A DNA stretch of 64,000 nt, taken from positions 3,658,001 through 3,722,000 of the forward strand of contig NZ_CP065534.1 in the NCBI RefSeq assembly GCF_015999465.1, in the 5' to 3' direction. Below the pieces are notes generated by a model. It was not told the DNA's origin. It worked only from the letters and a program-made list of their open reading frames with translations, and searched no databases. Source of the stretch: Lonsdalea populi. GTDB taxonomy: Bacteria > Pseudomonadota > Gammaproteobacteria > Enterobacterales > Enterobacteriaceae. The first letter of the stretch is position 1, and every line of letters starts with the position of its first letter. Both the position numbers and the translations under genes were made by a program. Of the stretch, positions 8,926 to 18,140 are shown one piece after another.

Positions 8926-9086
8926 AGCGATCTCCTCAAAGGGACATAATCAGTATGTCGGAAGATCTCTAAAAGCGAATGGTTCAGTTTACTGGGATGC
9001 TTACACCCTCTCCAACGGGGTTGAACGGGTTGCAGTCAGTTAATGAATATAACCAACTGTTTTAAAATGGTTTTATTAGAAAAATC

Positions 9087-9114
9087 AAAAAAAAAGCCCT
9101 CCATCAAGGAGGGC
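9087..9114 (-). terminator. Rho-independent terminator of cpxP/CpxQ
   Basis: On the minus strand GCCCTCC-TTGAT-GGAGGGC is followed by nine Ts. It ends the cpxP transcript and forms the 3' end of CpxQ. Confidence 0.92.
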
Positions 9115-9148
9115 AAATAGACAGGGATGGTGTCTATGGCAAGGAAAA
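9087..9148 (-). ncRNA. cpxQ: CpxQ small RNA from the cpxP 3' UTR
   Basis: CpxQ is an Hfq-dependent RNA cut from the cpxP 3' UTR by RNase E; it represses envelope-protein mRNAs during envelope stress. On the minus strand the stretch reads TTTTCCTTGCCATAGACACC, then ATCCCTGTCTATTT, then a GCCCTCC/GGAGGGC stem and nine Ts. The first 30 bases are, as I recall it, identical to the conserved seed region of enterobacterial CpxQ. The terminator stem differs, as expected. It begins 90 bp past the cpxP stop. Start and end positions are inferred from the known processing site and poly-U tail. Confidence 0.88.
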
Positions 9149-9237
9149 CAGGGTCCATCATCTACACACACAACGTTTCACTATCGATCAACTGCTCAGG
9201 GAGCCCGATGTAGCGTTGCCTACCATCACCAGCAGGT

Positions 9238-9735
9238 TCACTTAGGCACGCTGAAATATTTTTCCTGCTGATTCGCGACCGATATCTGCTCGCGAATCAC
9301 TTCCATATGCTGCTCATGCTTATGGCGCATCACTTCTTTCTGTTCCGGCGTCAACAGGCTGTACATCTGATTACGCACCCGGGCCATTTCCACCTGACGT
9401 GCAATCTGCGCCTGGGTCATTTTATTAATTTGCGCCCGAACGGCCGCCTCATCGAATTTTTCAGCTATAACCAACTGATACATCGTTTCTACATCCTGCG
9501 CGGAATAGGGAGGCATGTCGTGCCGCACTTCCTGCATCAGATCACGCATCTGTTGGCGTTGCTGCTCCGTCAACTTTACGCCATCGAACATCCTTTGCTG
9601 ATTAGGAATACGTTTCGTGGCAGAGTCATTCTGCGTCAGTTCTTCCATCCCGATCCCCTCAGCTTCAGCTGCCGTAGCGATGCTGGAACCCAGCAACAGC
9701 AGTGAAGCGAGAGACAACAAGGTGGTGCGCCGCAT
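9238..9735 (-). CDS. cpxP: Periplasmic Cpx stress adaptor CpxP
   Basis: CpxP is a periplasmic chaperone-like protein that binds the CpxA sensor domain and keeps the Cpx system off. The 165-residue product has a signal peptide (cleavage near ATAAEAE). It has the two LTxxQ-type motifs of the Spy/CpxP family, [10 protein letters not shown] and [10 protein letters not shown], in an all-helical body. The ATG at 9733-9735 is preferred over an adjacent TTG because GAGGAG sits six bases upstream of it. It is divergent from cpxRA, with a consensus CpxR box about 85 bp upstream. The transcript also yields CpxQ. E. coli has fieF next; here accessory DNA separates them. Confidence 0.95.
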   Translation of the reverse strand: MRRTTLLSLASLLLLGSSIATAAEAEGIGMEELTQNDSATKRIPNQQRMFDGVKLTEQQRQQMRDLMQEVRHDMPPYSAQDVETMYQLVIAEKFDEAAVRAQINKMTQAQIARQVEMARVRNQMYSLLTPEQKEVMRHKHEQHMEVIREQISVANQQEKYFSVPK

Positions 9736-9817
9736 CAATAACTCCTCAGTAGTTGTACCGCTCAGCGAATTGATGGGTTCAGTCTAAACACCCCGCTGCA
9801 AACATGCGTCAGACGGT

Positions 9818-9832
9818 GTAAAACTACGTAAA
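9818..9832. promoter_or_regulatory. CpxR binding box
   Basis: GTAAA-ACTAC-GTAAA is an exact match to the CpxR consensus GTAAA(N5)GTAAA. It lies between divergent cpxP and cpxR, so it probably drives cpxP induction and cpxRA autoregulation. Confidence 0.9.
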
Positions 9833-9886
9833 GTCATGGAATAGCGGCAATCTATGGCGTATTTTGCCCGAGGAGGTAGGTAACCC

Positions 9887-10585
9887 ATGAATAAAATCCT
9901 GTTGGTTGACGATGATAAAGAGCTCACATCCTTGTTGAAGGAATTGCTCGAAATGGAAGGATTCAACGTCGTGGTGGCCTATGACGGTGAACAAGCGCTG
10001 GGCGCGTTGGACGATTCAATAGATCTGCTGCTGTTGGATGTCATGATGCCGAAGAAAAACGGCCTTGATACCTTGAAGGAACTGCGTCAACGCCATCAGA
10101 CGCCCGTCATTATGCTGACCGCGCGCGGCAGCGAGCTGGACCGCGTACTGGGGCTGGAACTGGGCGCGGATGATTATCTGCCGAAACCGTTTAACGACCG
10201 GGAACTGGTAGCGCGTATTCGCGCGATCCTACGCCGCTCGAACTGGACAGATCAGCAGCAGGCGGGCGAAACGACCGCACCGACGCTGGAAGTAGACGCC
10301 CTGCGTCTGAATCCCGGCCGTCAGGAAGCCAGCTTCGACGATAACGTGCTGGATTTGACCGGCACCGAGTTTACCTTGCTGTACCTGTTGGCGCAGCGTC
10401 TGGGTCAGGTCGTCTCCCGCGAACACCTGAGCCAGGAAGTACTCGGCAAACGGCTAACGCCCTTTGACCGCGCCATCGATATGCATATCTCCAATCTGCG
10501 GCGTAAATTACCCGACCGCAAAGACGGCCTGCCGTGGTTCAAAACCCTGCGCGGACGCGGTTATCTGATGGTATCCACCGCATGA
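9887..10585 (+). CDS. cpxR: Response regulator CpxR
   Basis: CpxR is the OmpR-family transcription factor of the envelope-stress two-component system. The 232 residues equal the E. coli protein. The receiver domain shows the acidic DDD at 8-10, the phosphoacceptor D51 (LLLLDVMMP), T/S in MLTARG and K in LPKPF. The C-terminal winged helix ends with RGRGYLMV. AGGAGG precedes the ATG. The stop overlaps the cpxA start (ATGA), indicating translational coupling. Confidence 0.98.
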   Translation: MNKILLVDDDKELTSLLKELLEMEGFNVVVAYDGEQALGALDDSIDLLLLDVMMPKKNGLDTLKELRQRHQTPVIMLTARGSELDRVLGLELGADDYLPKPFNDRELVARIRAILRRSNWTDQQQAGETTAPTLEVDALRLNPGRQEASFDDNVLDLTGTEFTLLYLLAQRLGQVVSREHLSQEVLGKRLTPFDRAIDMHISNLRRKLPDRKDGLPWFKTLRGRGYLMVSTA

Positions 10586-11952
10586 TCAACAGCCTTACTG
10601 CCCGTATTTTCGCCATATTCTGGCTAACGCTGGTCCTGGTGTTGATGCTGGTGCTGATGCTGCCCAAGCTGGACTCCCGCCAACTGACCCCGCTGCTCGA
10701 AAGTGAGCAGCGACAGGGGTTGATGCTGGAACAACATATCGAAGCGGAACTGGCTCTCGACCCGGCGAACGATCTGCTCTGGTGGCGTCGGCTGTTTCAC
10801 GCCATTGAGAAATGGGCACCGCCCGGTCAACGCCTGCTGCTGGTGACCAGCGAAGGGCGCGTCATTGGCTCACAGCGCCAGGAAATGCAGATAGTACGCA
10901 ACTTTATCGGCCAGTCCGATAACGCCGAATTCCCCCAGAAGAAGAAATATGGCCGCGTCGAGCTGCTGGGTCCGTTCTCCGTCAGAGATAGCGAAGACAA
11001 CTACCTGCTCTACCTGATCCGGCCCGCCAGCAGCCCGCAGTCCGACTTCATCAACCTGCTGTTCGACCGCCCTCTGTTGCTGCTCATCGTCACTATGCTG
11101 ATCAGCACCCCGCTGCTGCTGTGGCTGGCCTGGAGTTTGGCGAAACCGGCCCGCAAGCTGAAAATCGCGGCCGACGAAGTCGCACGAGGCAACCTGCGTC
11201 AGCATCCCGAACTGGAGTCCGGCCCGCATGAATTCCGCGCAACCGGCGCCAGCTTCAACCAGATGGTGAGCGCGCTGGAACGCATGGTGACCGTGCAACA
11301 ACGTTTGCTGTCGGACATCTCTCACGAGCTGCGCACGCCGTTGACCCGGCTACAGCTATCAAGCGCACTACTGCGCCGCAGGCAGGGAGAAAGCAACGAA
11401 CTGACCCGCATTGAAACCGAGACCCAGCGCCTGGACAGCATGATCGGCGATCTGCTGGTGCTGTCGCGCAATCAGCACAAAAACGAACTGCATCGGGAGC
11501 TGTTGAAAGCCGACGAACTGTGGGGCGATGTGCTGGACGACGCCAGCTTTGAAGCGGAGCAGATGGGTAAAACGCTGGAAGTGCTGTCGCCTCCCGGCCC
11601 GTGGCCACTGTTCGGCAATCCGTCAGCCCTCGACAGCGCGTTGGAGAACGTGGTACGCAACGCACTGCGCTACTCCAGGACATATATCGAGGTCTCGTTC
11701 TCCGTCGACGGTCAAGGCGTCACCATTATCGTCGGCGATGATGGTCCCGGCGTCAGTCCGGAAGACCGGGAACAGATTTTCCGGCCCTTCTACCGTACCG
11801 ATGAAGCACGCGATCGCGAATCCGGCGGCACCGGCCTTGGACTGGCGATCGTCGAAACGGCCATCTCTCAGCATCACGGCTGGGTTAAGGCGGATGCCAG
11901 CCCTCTCGGCGGCCTGCAACTGACGATCTGGTTACCGCTCTATCACCGCTAA
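10582..11952 (+). CDS. cpxA: Sensor histidine kinase CpxA
   Basis: CpxA is the inner-membrane sensor that phosphorylates or dephosphorylates CpxR. The 456-residue product has TM1 at about 8-28, a periplasmic sensor domain to about 163, and TM2 at about 165-185. HAMP follows, then the H-box SDISHELRTP with H248, N-box ENVVRNALRYS, and ATP-lid motifs DDGPGV and GGTGLGLAI. The start at 10582 overlaps the cpxR stop and gives the usual MINSLTARIF; the frame is open upstream but inside cpxR. Confidence 0.97.
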   Translation: MINSLTARIFAIFWLTLVLVLMLVLMLPKLDSRQLTPLLESEQRQGLMLEQHIEAELALDPANDLLWWRRLFHAIEKWAPPGQRLLLVTSEGRVIGSQRQEMQIVRNFIGQSDNAEFPQKKKYGRVELLGPFSVRDSEDNYLLYLIRPASSPQSDFINLLFDRPLLLLIVTMLISTPLLLWLAWSLAKPARKLKIAADEVARGNLRQHPELESGPHEFRATGASFNQMVSALERMVTVQQRLLSDISHELRTPLTRLQLSSALLRRRQGESNELTRIETETQRLDSMIGDLLVLSRNQHKNELHRELLKADELWGDVLDDASFEAEQMGKTLEVLSPPGPWPLFGNPSALDSALENVVRNALRYSRTYIEVSFSVDGQGVTIIVGDDGPGVSPEDREQIFRPFYRTDEARDRESGGTGLGLAIVETAISQHHGWVKADASPLGGLQLTIWLPLYHR

Positions 11953-11968
11953 CCGGTCAATGCAAAAA

Positions 11969-11993
11969 GCGGAAGAGCGCTCGGCTCTTCCGC
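11969..11993 (+). terminator. Stem-loop after cpxA
   Basis: GCGGAAGAG and CTCTTCCGC form a perfect 9-bp stem 16 bp past the cpxA stop. The T-tract on the plus strand is poor, but five A's precede the stem. Confidence 0.65.
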
Positions 11994-11999
11994 TCCGTT

Positions 12000-12505
12000 C
12001 TGCCCCTTCACATTGAGTTTTTCCCGACGTCGGGTAGAGAGTGAACTTCATAGGGCCGCACAATCGTCTGGACGGCTATATTGAGGTGACCGCCAACCCG
12101 CAGGCCCCGCCGGAAGACAAAAGCTACGCGCTCTACCGTGCGATCTACGGTTACTCACTCAGCGGCTACAATAGCTGCGGCAGCGCCTGCCGTCGGACTA
12201 CCGTCTTAGCGTGACCGGGCTGCTCGACTGGGCCAAAACCGGCGATATCGCGCAAATTAATCGGCTGGATAACATCGTGGACGAACGGGTGTGCAGACTT
12301 ACCAGGGCCACTGCACGGTGGAGCATTCATTACACAGAGTACCTTTCGGCCCTGCTGACCCTACGGGCGCCGCTCCGGCTGGGGCTGGTGCAACATGGCC
12401 GCTGGGACGATCGCTGGCAGCATCGACCGTCTGCCTCGCTATTTTATCGCGGGCCGTCGTCTTCCCGCTCAATCCTCCGCCCGTCAAGCGCGCCCCGCCG
12501 ACGCG
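12000..12505 (+). pseudogene. Decayed coding sequence between cpxA and trmL
   Basis: Between cpxA and trmL about 500 bp lack an intact gene but read partly like protein. From GTG at 12041 one frame gives GYIEVTANPQAPPEDKSYA, then LYRAIYGYSLSGYNSCG, and stops at 12212. A shifted frame continues with PSDYRLSVTGLLDWAKTGDI and NRLDNIVDERV, with codon use like real genes, then becomes unconvincing. The simplest reading is one or two genes broken by frameshifts. No family could be assigned with confidence. Confidence 0.4.
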
Positions 12506-12970
12506 TTAGCTTCTGCCGCCGAATCCGTTCTGACGCCAGGCTTCGTAACTGATAATCGCCACCGAGTTGGAAAGGTTCAGACTCCGGCAGTCCGGTTCCA
12601 TCGGGATGCGAATGCGATATTCCGGCTCGATGCCGTTGCGCACGGAGTCAGGCAATCCCGCCGTTTCCGAACCAAATAGCAGCACGTCCCCAGGTTGATA
12701 GGCAGGACGATCGTAGGGCTGACTACCTTTGGTCGTGCAGGCGAAAATGCGACAGCCGGGCACCGACGCCAGAAAAGCGTCGTAATTTGCGTGACGCTGA
12801 ACCACGGCCAGATCGTGATAATCCAGTCCGGCCCGACGCAATTTCTTCTCTTCGAAGTCGAAGCCCAGCGGCTCGATCAGATGCAAAGAGCACCCGTTAT
12901 TCGCCGCGAGCCGGATGATATTGCCGGTATTGGGCGCAATTTGCGGTTCGTACAGCGCAATATGGAACAT
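12506..12970 (-). CDS. trmL: tRNA (cytidine/uridine-34-2'-O)-methyltransferase TrmL
   Basis: TrmL methylates the 2'-OH of wobble nucleotide 34 in tRNA-Leu isoacceptors using S-adenosylmethionine. It is a minimal SPOUT methyltransferase of 154 residues. The three SPOUT motifs are clear: [13 protein letters not shown] (motif 1), [11 protein letters not shown] (motif 2) and [18 protein letters not shown] (motif 3), which form the knotted cofactor site. It is a single gene facing cpxA across the decayed stretch. Confidence 0.96.
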   Translation of the reverse strand: MFHIALYEPQIAPNTGNIIRLAANNGCSLHLIEPLGFDFEEKKLRRAGLDYHDLAVVQRHANYDAFLASVPGCRIFACTTKGSQPYDRPAYQPGDVLLFGSETAGLPDSVRNGIEPEYRIRIPMEPDCRSLNLSNSVAIISYEAWRQNGFGGRS

Positions 12971-13101
12971 TCAGATAAGGTCTGTCGTCAAAAAGGTGGC
13001 GGCAGTATATCGTATCCCTGCGCACCACCCCAGTCTGCGGGCGACGGCGAAACGATTAACGACTAAACTTAAGCAACAGGCGGCTTTCCCGCGGAGGACG
13101 T

Positions 13102-13380
13102 ATGCAGCACAACGTGATTCGGACAGTCATGCTCGGCGTTTTACTCTCACCGATGGCCATGTGGGCAAATGCAGCCCCCCTGCCATCGACCCAGCAGCAA
13201 CAGTTTGAAAACGGCATCAGCAGCCAGAAACGGCTGCAACAACAGATGCAGCAAGATCAGAAGCTTCAGCAGCAGCGGTTGAATCAGAGCATCCAGCAAA
13301 ACAGCGCCGCACGACAGCAACAGCTCCGGCAGCAACAGCAGCAGACACAACAGCGTGTAATGCCGTCAACCACCCCTTGA
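13102..13380 (+). CDS. Glutamine-rich secreted protein, YhhA-like (DUF2756)
   Basis: The 92-residue protein has a signal peptide ending near AMWANA. The mature part is almost entirely glutamine-rich: about 28 of 92 residues are Gln, in runs such as RQQQLRQQQQQTQQR. Composition, size and position near ugpQ recall E. coli YhhA, which sits between ugpQ and ggt, but the sequence is low-complexity and homology is tentative. The ATG follows GGAGG. It is convergent with the AEC transporter, 7 bp apart. Function is unknown; a periplasmic location is inferred. Confidence 0.75.
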   Translation: MQHNVIRTVMLGVLLSPMAMWANAAPLPSTQQQQFENGISSQKRLQQQMQQDQKLQQQRLNQSIQQNSAARQQQLRQQQQQTQQRVMPSTTP

Positions 13381-13387
13381 TCCGGCG

Positions 13388-14344
13388 TTATATACGCACG
13401 CCCATCAGCGTCAGGATGAGCGGCGTGGTCACCGCCGCCAGCAACGTGGATAACAACAGACTGGCGGCCACCGGACCGCCCAGCGCGTTGAACTGGCGCG
13501 ACATCAGATAGATATTCACCCCGACGGCCATCGAACCCAGCAGAACCACCACCCGTGTTTCCATCTCCGGCAACCCCAGCGCTATCGCCAGCAGCCAGAC
13601 AATCAGCGGTTGCACCAGCAGCTTAATGGCGCAGATGGCGACGCTGATTCGCCAACCCTCGCGGATCTGATACTCCGCCAGGCCCATGCCCAGCGCCACC
13701 AGCGACAGGGGAACGGCGCTCTGGCCCAGCATATTCACTGAGCGCTCCGCCACCTCGGGCAGCGGCAGACCGGTAAAGCCAAACAGGGTGCCGGAAAGAA
13801 TACCGATGATCAGCGGGTTTTTGAGCACGCCCAGCGCGGTGGTGGTAAACCCCTGCAACGAGAGCGAACCATTGCGAGCCCACTCGACGGACACGGTGAC
13901 CAGCGTCCACAGAATCAGGCCGTTGAAGATCAGCACCAGCGCCACGGACGGGATCGCCTCCGGCCCCAGCATCATCGTGGCGATAGGCAGGCCCAGCATA
14001 ACGTTGTTGGAGAAAATGCCGCTCAGCGCAAAGATCGAGCCGGACACGCCGTCCAGCTTGAATACCCAGCGGCCAATCACGCGTCCCAAGATAAACACCG
14101 CCAGACAGCTGCCGAAAAAGGCAATCAGCAAGCGAGCATCCACCGCCGGACGATCGGCGAAGTCGCACATCATACGGAACAACATCGCGGGTAACGCAAT
14201 GTTAAAAATGAAACGGGTCAATGCGTCAGCGATGGCGGCCGGCCAATGGCCCACGCGCACGAGGCCATATCCCAGCGCAATCAGAACAAACAGAGGTAAC
14301 GACAGATAAATCTGGTGCCAGAGTGAGACAACAAACGCGGGCAT
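13388..14344 (-). CDS. AEC family transporter (auxin efflux carrier type)
   Basis: The 318-residue inner-membrane protein has about ten helices arranged as two related halves, as in the AEC/BART superfamily. Typical segments are FIFNIALPAMLFRMM, SGIFSNNVMLGLPI, and PLSLVALGMGLAEYQI in the second half. Bacterial members carry malonate, malate or other organic anions; substrate cannot be read from sequence. It is a single gene between yhhA-like and ugpQ, transcribed with the ugp direction but separated by 185 bp, so it may have its own promoter. Confidence 0.88.
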   Translation of the reverse strand: MPAFVVSLWHQIYLSLPLFVLIALGYGLVRVGHWPAAIADALTRFIFNIALPAMLFRMMCDFADRPAVDARLLIAFFGSCLAVFILGRVIGRWVFKLDGVSGSIFALSGIFSNNVMLGLPIATMMLGPEAIPSVALVLIFNGLILWTLVTVSVEWARNGSLSLQGFTTTALGVLKNPLIIGILSGTLFGFTGLPLPEVAERSVNMLGQSAVPLSLVALGMGLAEYQIREGWRISVAICAIKLLVQPLIVWLLAIALGLPEMETRVVVLLGSMAVGVNIYLMSRQFNALGGPVAASLLLSTLLAAVTTPLILTLMGVRI

Positions 14345-14502
14345 AACCCTTATTCCTTAACGTATGCGCCATCGTCCTTGCACCGTCTTGCAGCGGCAGG
14401 CTAGCTCCATCCAATCCATGCAGGGATAAAGCGAAACGGCCTGATGAAGGCATCCAGTGCGGGTAAGAATGAAAAACGCCGAGATTTAACCGACATGCCA
14501 TA

Positions 14503-14519
14503 GCGGAGACAGGCTCCGC
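14503..14519 (-). terminator. Possible stem-loop downstream of ugpQ
   Basis: GCGGAG and CTCCGC form a 6-bp stem 11 bp past the ugpQ stop. No T-run follows directly, so termination is only possible. Confidence 0.3.
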
Positions 14520-14529
14520 CCGGGCAGGT

Positions 14530-15279
14530 TCAGTCGGCGATTTCCGCTGCCCCAATCAAATCTATCCGGTCGGTGCAGATAGCGTCAACGCCCCAGCGCA
14601 ATAAGTCTTGCGCCCGTTCCGGCTGGTTAACGGTATACACCAGAATTCGCAACCCGGCCTGTTTTAACTGCGCCACGCGCGCTTCGTCCAGCAGTGCATG
14701 ATTGAAGTGAATCGACACGCAGGCCAACCGCTGCGTCAGCGTCAGCCAGTCGTCACGCCACTCGTCCAGCAGCAGCCCTCGAGGCAGTTCAGGCGCCGCC
14801 TGCTGAGCCGCTTCCAACGCCTCGACGGAGAAAGAAGACAGCAACGGCGGAACGACGCGATGTTGCCACAGTTTCCGCGCCGCCAACGCGACGACCCGGC
14901 CGGTTTCCGCTTCCTCACCGGTAGTCGGCTTAATTTCAATGTTCACCAGAATATCGTAACGGACGCTGCGCTGCGCCACGTCCGCCAGCGACGGCAGATG
15001 TTCGCCGCGGAATGTCCGTCCAAACCAGCTGCCCGCATCCAGCCGGGATAGCTGTTCCCAGGTCTGCTCGCCCGCAATCCCCCAACCGTTGGTGGTGCGA
15101 TCCAGCGTGTCATCATGCAGCAGGAAAACCTGCCCGTCGCGCGACAGCTTGGCGTCGATTTCAATCATTCGATGCCCGTAGCGCGCGCCAGCATCAATCG
15201 CCGCCAGCGTATTTTCCGGCGCCAGTGAACCACCGCCGCGATGGGCGACATAAGCAGGATAAGGCCAAGAGTGTGTCAT
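14530..15279 (-). CDS. ugpQ: Cytoplasmic glycerophosphodiester phosphodiesterase
   Basis: UgpQ cleaves glycerophosphodiesters brought in by the Ugp transporter to sn-glycerol 3-phosphate and an alcohol. The 249-residue product has a TIM-barrel GDPD domain with [16 protein letters not shown] (catalytic His and Glu) near the N-terminus. [18 protein letters not shown] carries the metal ligands and second His. No signal peptide is seen, as expected for UgpQ rather than periplasmic GlpQ. The start overlaps the ugpC stop by 4 bp; it is the last gene of ugpBAECQ. Confidence 0.96.
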   Translation of the reverse strand: MTHSWPYPAYVAHRGGGSLAPENTLAAIDAGARYGHRMIEIDAKLSRDGQVFLLHDDTLDRTTNGWGIAGEQTWEQLSRLDAGSWFGRTFRGEHLPSLADVAQRSVRYDILVNIEIKPTTGEEAETGRVVALAARKLWQHRVVPPLLSSFSVEALEAAQQAAPELPRGLLLDEWRDDWLTLTQRLACVSIHFNHALLDEARVAQLKQAGLRILVYTVNQPERAQDLLRWGVDAICTDRIDLIGAAEIAD

Positions 15280-16352
15280 CGTTCCATCCGTAATCCGCTC
15301 TGCGAATCAAATATATGCCACGACGAGGCCGGCACATGCAGCCAGAGGGTAGCGCCCACGGCCGGACAATATGCGTGCGACAGGCGCACGACGACATTCT
15401 GCCCTGCCCACTGCCCATATGCCAGATTATCCGCGCCTAATAATTCCAACGCGTCGACCATCATCGCCACGGCGTTGTCTGGACCTTCCGCCAGTAGAAT
15501 ATGTTCCGGTCGAACGCCGAGCGTCATTTCCCGTCCCCGCCACTCGGGTTTTGACGCGGGAAGCGTTAACGCCAGGTCGGAGGACAGGATAAGCCGACCG
15601 CCGTCCTCACTCATCCGGCCCGAGAGCAGATTCATGGCGGGCGATCCGATAAAGCTCGCGACGAACAGCGAGGCCGGGCGACGATAGATCTCGGCGGGCG
15701 CGCCGATCTGTTCCGCCACGCCTTTGTTCATCACGATCACCCGCTGCGCCAGCGTCATCGCCTCGACCTGATCGTGCGTGACGTACAGGCTGGTGGTCCG
15801 CAGCCGCTGATGCAGCTGCCGCAGCTCCAGCCTCATCTGGACGCGCAGTCGGGCATCCAGATTCGATAACGGTTCGTCGAACAGAAACACCGCCGGTTCG
15901 CGCACGATGGCGCGCCCCATCGCCACCCGCTGACGCTGACCGCCGGACAGCTCGCGCGGCTTGCGCGCCAGCAACGGCTTCAGTTCCAGAATACGCGCGG
16001 CTTCCTCGACCCGTTTGCGGACCTGCTCTTTGCCCAGACCGCGAATTTTCAGCCCGTAAGCCATATTTTGGTAGACGCTCATGTGCGGATAGAGCGCGTA
16101 ATTCTGGAACACCATCGCAATGCCGCGATCTTTCGGCTCCCGCTCGGTGACACGCTCGTCGCCGATATAAATATCGCCGCTGGTAGTCTGTTCCAGACCC
16201 GCGACCATACGCAACAACGTCGACTTACCGCAGCCCGACGGGCCGACCAGCACCACGAATTCCCCATCAGCCACGTCCAGGTTAATGGGCTTGATAATCT
16301 GCGTTTTGCCGTCGTAGGACTTGGTGACGGCCTGTAGTTTTAACGATGTCAT
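15276..16352 (-). CDS. ugpC: sn-glycerol-3-phosphate ABC transporter ATP-binding protein
   Basis: UgpC is the ATPase of the UgpBAEC importer, docked on the cytoplasmic face of UgpA/UgpE. The 358 residues show Walker [10 protein letters not shown] at about 37-45, the Q-loop [10 protein letters not shown], signature LSGGQRQR, and Walker [15 protein letters not shown]-terminal OB-type regulatory domain of the MalK class follows ([10 protein letters not shown]). The gene sits 6 bp after ugpE and overlaps ugpQ by 4 bp. Confidence 0.96.
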   Translation of the reverse strand: MTSLKLQAVTKSYDGKTQIIKPINLDVADGEFVVLVGPSGCGKSTLLRMVAGLEQTTSGDIYIGDERVTEREPKDRGIAMVFQNYALYPHMSVYQNMAYGLKIRGLGKEQVRKRVEEAARILELKPLLARKPRELSGGQRQRVAMGRAIVREPAVFLFDEPLSNLDARLRVQMRLELRQLHQRLRTTSLYVTHDQVEAMTLAQRVIVMNKGVAEQIGAPAEIYRRPASLFVASFIGSPAMNLLSGRMSEDGGRLILSSDLALTLPASKPEWRGREMTLGVRPEHILLAEGPDNAVAMMVDALELLGADNLAYGQWAGQNVVVRLSHAYCPAVGATLWLHVPASSWHIFDSQSGLRMER

Positions 16353-16358
16353 AGCGTC

Positions 16359-17207
16359 TTATTTCTCACTGTCGACCAGTCCACGGACAAACCAGCGCTG
16401 CATCAGCAGCACAATCAACATCGGCGGCAGCATGGTGAGCAGCATCGCCGCCATCACATGCTCCCAGCGCGTCGGGCTGTCACTGCCGGCGATCATGCTC
16501 TGAATACCCGCCACGGCGGTGCCGAGACGCGCGTCGCTCACAATCAGCAGCGGCCAGAGATACTGGTTCCATCCATAGATGAAAATAATGACGAACAGGG
16601 CCGCCAGGTTGGTCTTGGACAACGGCAGCACTATGTCGAAGAAAAAGCGTATCGGCCCGGCGCCGTCGATGCGCGCCGCGTCGATCAGCGTGTTCGGCAG
16701 CGTCATAAAATATTGCCGGAACAGGAACGTCGCGGTGGCCGAAGCCATCAGCGGCAGCGTCAGACCCGTGTAGCTGTTCATCATCCCGAGGCGGGAGATG
16801 ACCTCCACCGTCGGAAAAATGCGCACCTCCACCGGCAGCATCAGCGTGGTGAAAATGATCCAGAAGAACATCCGGCGGAAGGGAAAGCGAAAATAGACGA
16901 TGGCGTAAGCAGACAGTATCGACACGCTGATTTTGCCTGCCGTGATGGCTAATGTCATGATGAAGCTGTTGAGCAGCAGCCGGCCGAACGGCGCGCTGTT
17001 GTTATTGTCCACTCCGTGCCGCCAGATGGCGTTGAGGTTCTGCCACAGGTGGCTGCCGGGGATGAGCGTCATCGGCGCCTGCGAGGCCTGCGCCTGGTCC
17101 AGCGTCGCCGTGACCAGCGCGATATACAGCGGAAACAGCACCATCAGCAGCGCCACCGCCAACATGACATGGCTGAAAATATTCAGCCCGCGACGATTCT
17201 CGATCAT
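16359..17207 (-). CDS. ugpE: sn-glycerol-3-phosphate ABC transporter permease UgpE
   Basis: UgpE is one of two membrane permeases of the importer. The 282-residue protein has six hydrophobic segments, starting with [20 protein letters not shown]. It has the cytoplasmic EAA loop near [20 protein letters not shown], which contacts the ATPase. Length equals E. coli UgpE within one residue. It overlaps ugpA by 4 bp (ATGA), implying coupled translation. Confidence 0.96.
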   Translation of the reverse strand: MIENRRGLNIFSHVMLAVALLMVLFPLYIALVTATLDQAQASQAPMTLIPGSHLWQNLNAIWRHGVDNNNSAPFGRLLLNSFIMTLAITAGKISVSILSAYAIVYFRFPFRRMFFWIIFTTLMLPVEVRIFPTVEVISRLGMMNSYTGLTLPLMASATATFLFRQYFMTLPNTLIDAARIDGAGPIRFFFDIVLPLSKTNLAALFVIIFIYGWNQYLWPLLIVSDARLGTAVAGIQSMIAGSDSPTRWEHVMAAMLLTMLPPMLIVLLMQRWFVRGLVDSEK

Positions 17208-18091
17208 TGATAGTTCACCTTACGCTCCACGAAGCGGAACTGAATAACCGTCAGCACGATCACCAGCACCATCAGCACCACCGACTGCGCGGCCGAACCG
17301 GCGAGATCCAGCCCGGCGAAACCTTCGCGATACACCTTATAAATCAACGTGGTCGTGGCCTGCACCGGTCCGCCGGCGGTCGCGGCGTCAATCACAGGGA
17401 AGGTGTCAAAGAACGCGTAGACCAGATTGACCACCAGCAGGAAGAAGCTCACCGGCGAGATCAACGGCAGCACCACATCAAAGAAACGCCGAACCGGCCC
17501 CGCGCCGTCAATCGCGGCCGCCTCAATCAGAGATCGCGGCACGGACTGCAGCGCCGCCAGGAAAAACAGGAAGTTATAGCTGATCTGTTTCCATACCGAC
17601 GCCACCACCACCAACAGCATCGCCTGACCGCTGTTCCGGGCGTGGTTCCAGTCATATCCCAGTTGATGTAGCCAGTAGGCGATAATGCCGAGACCCGGAT
17701 TAAACAAGAACATCCACAGCACCGCCGCCACCGCCGGCGCGACGGCATAAGGCAAAATCAGCAGCGTCTGGTAAATCCGGCGCCCGCACGCCACATGGTT
17801 GACCAACGCCGCCAGAAACAGGGAAATCACCAGCCCGAAAAACGTGACCAGCCCGCTGAACCACAGCGTGGTGTAGAACGACTCGAGGTAGTAAGGATCG
17901 TGAAACAGCTGGATAAAGTTATTTATCCCGGCAAAGCGGCTCGACAGGCCGAATGGGTCGACGTCTTGCACGGAGTACCACAGCGCTTGCCCGGCGGGCC
18001 AGAGGAAGAAAATCGCCGTGATCGCCAACTGGGGAAAGACCAGCGCATAAGGTAGCCAACTGCGGCCAAAAACGGGGCGGTGAGCGTTCAT
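17204..18091 (-). CDS. ugpA: sn-glycerol-3-phosphate ABC transporter permease UgpA
   Basis: UgpA is the partner permease of UgpE. The 295-residue product has six membrane segments and the EAA motif [20 protein letters not shown] in the fourth cytoplasmic loop. Its start lies 49 bp after the ugpB stop, and its end overlaps ugpE. The order B-A-E-C-Q is the enterobacterial one. Confidence 0.96.
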   Translation of the reverse strand: MNAHRPVFGRSWLPYALVFPQLAITAIFFLWPAGQALWYSVQDVDPFGLSSRFAGINNFIQLFHDPYYLESFYTTLWFSGLVTFFGLVISLFLAALVNHVACGRRIYQTLLILPYAVAPAVAAVLWMFLFNPGLGIIAYWLHQLGYDWNHARNSGQAMLLVVVASVWKQISYNFLFFLAALQSVPRSLIEAAAIDGAGPVRRFFDVVLPLISPVSFFLLVVNLVYAFFDTFPVIDAATAGGPVQATTTLIYKVYREGFAGLDLAGSAAQSVVLMVLVIVLTVIQFRFVERKVNYQ

Positions 18092-18140
18092 CGCATAATC
18101 TCGCTAGAAGGAGGCCGAGTCTCTTCGGCCCAAAACACGA

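Larger units (their letters stand above)
7068..9005 (-). mobile_element. IS3-family element, truncated and interrupted by IS1111-type insertion
   Basis: On the minus strand the element begins near 9005 with TGTAAGCATCCC, a plausible terminal repeat. It encodes an OrfA start at 8925, is interrupted at 8808/7501 by another IS, then resumes OrfA and runs into OrfB. OrfB stops about a third of the way in, near 7068, before the catalytic DDE region. Removing 7501-8808 restores a continuous S-Y-Y-N-W coding stretch across the join. Confidence 0.8.
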
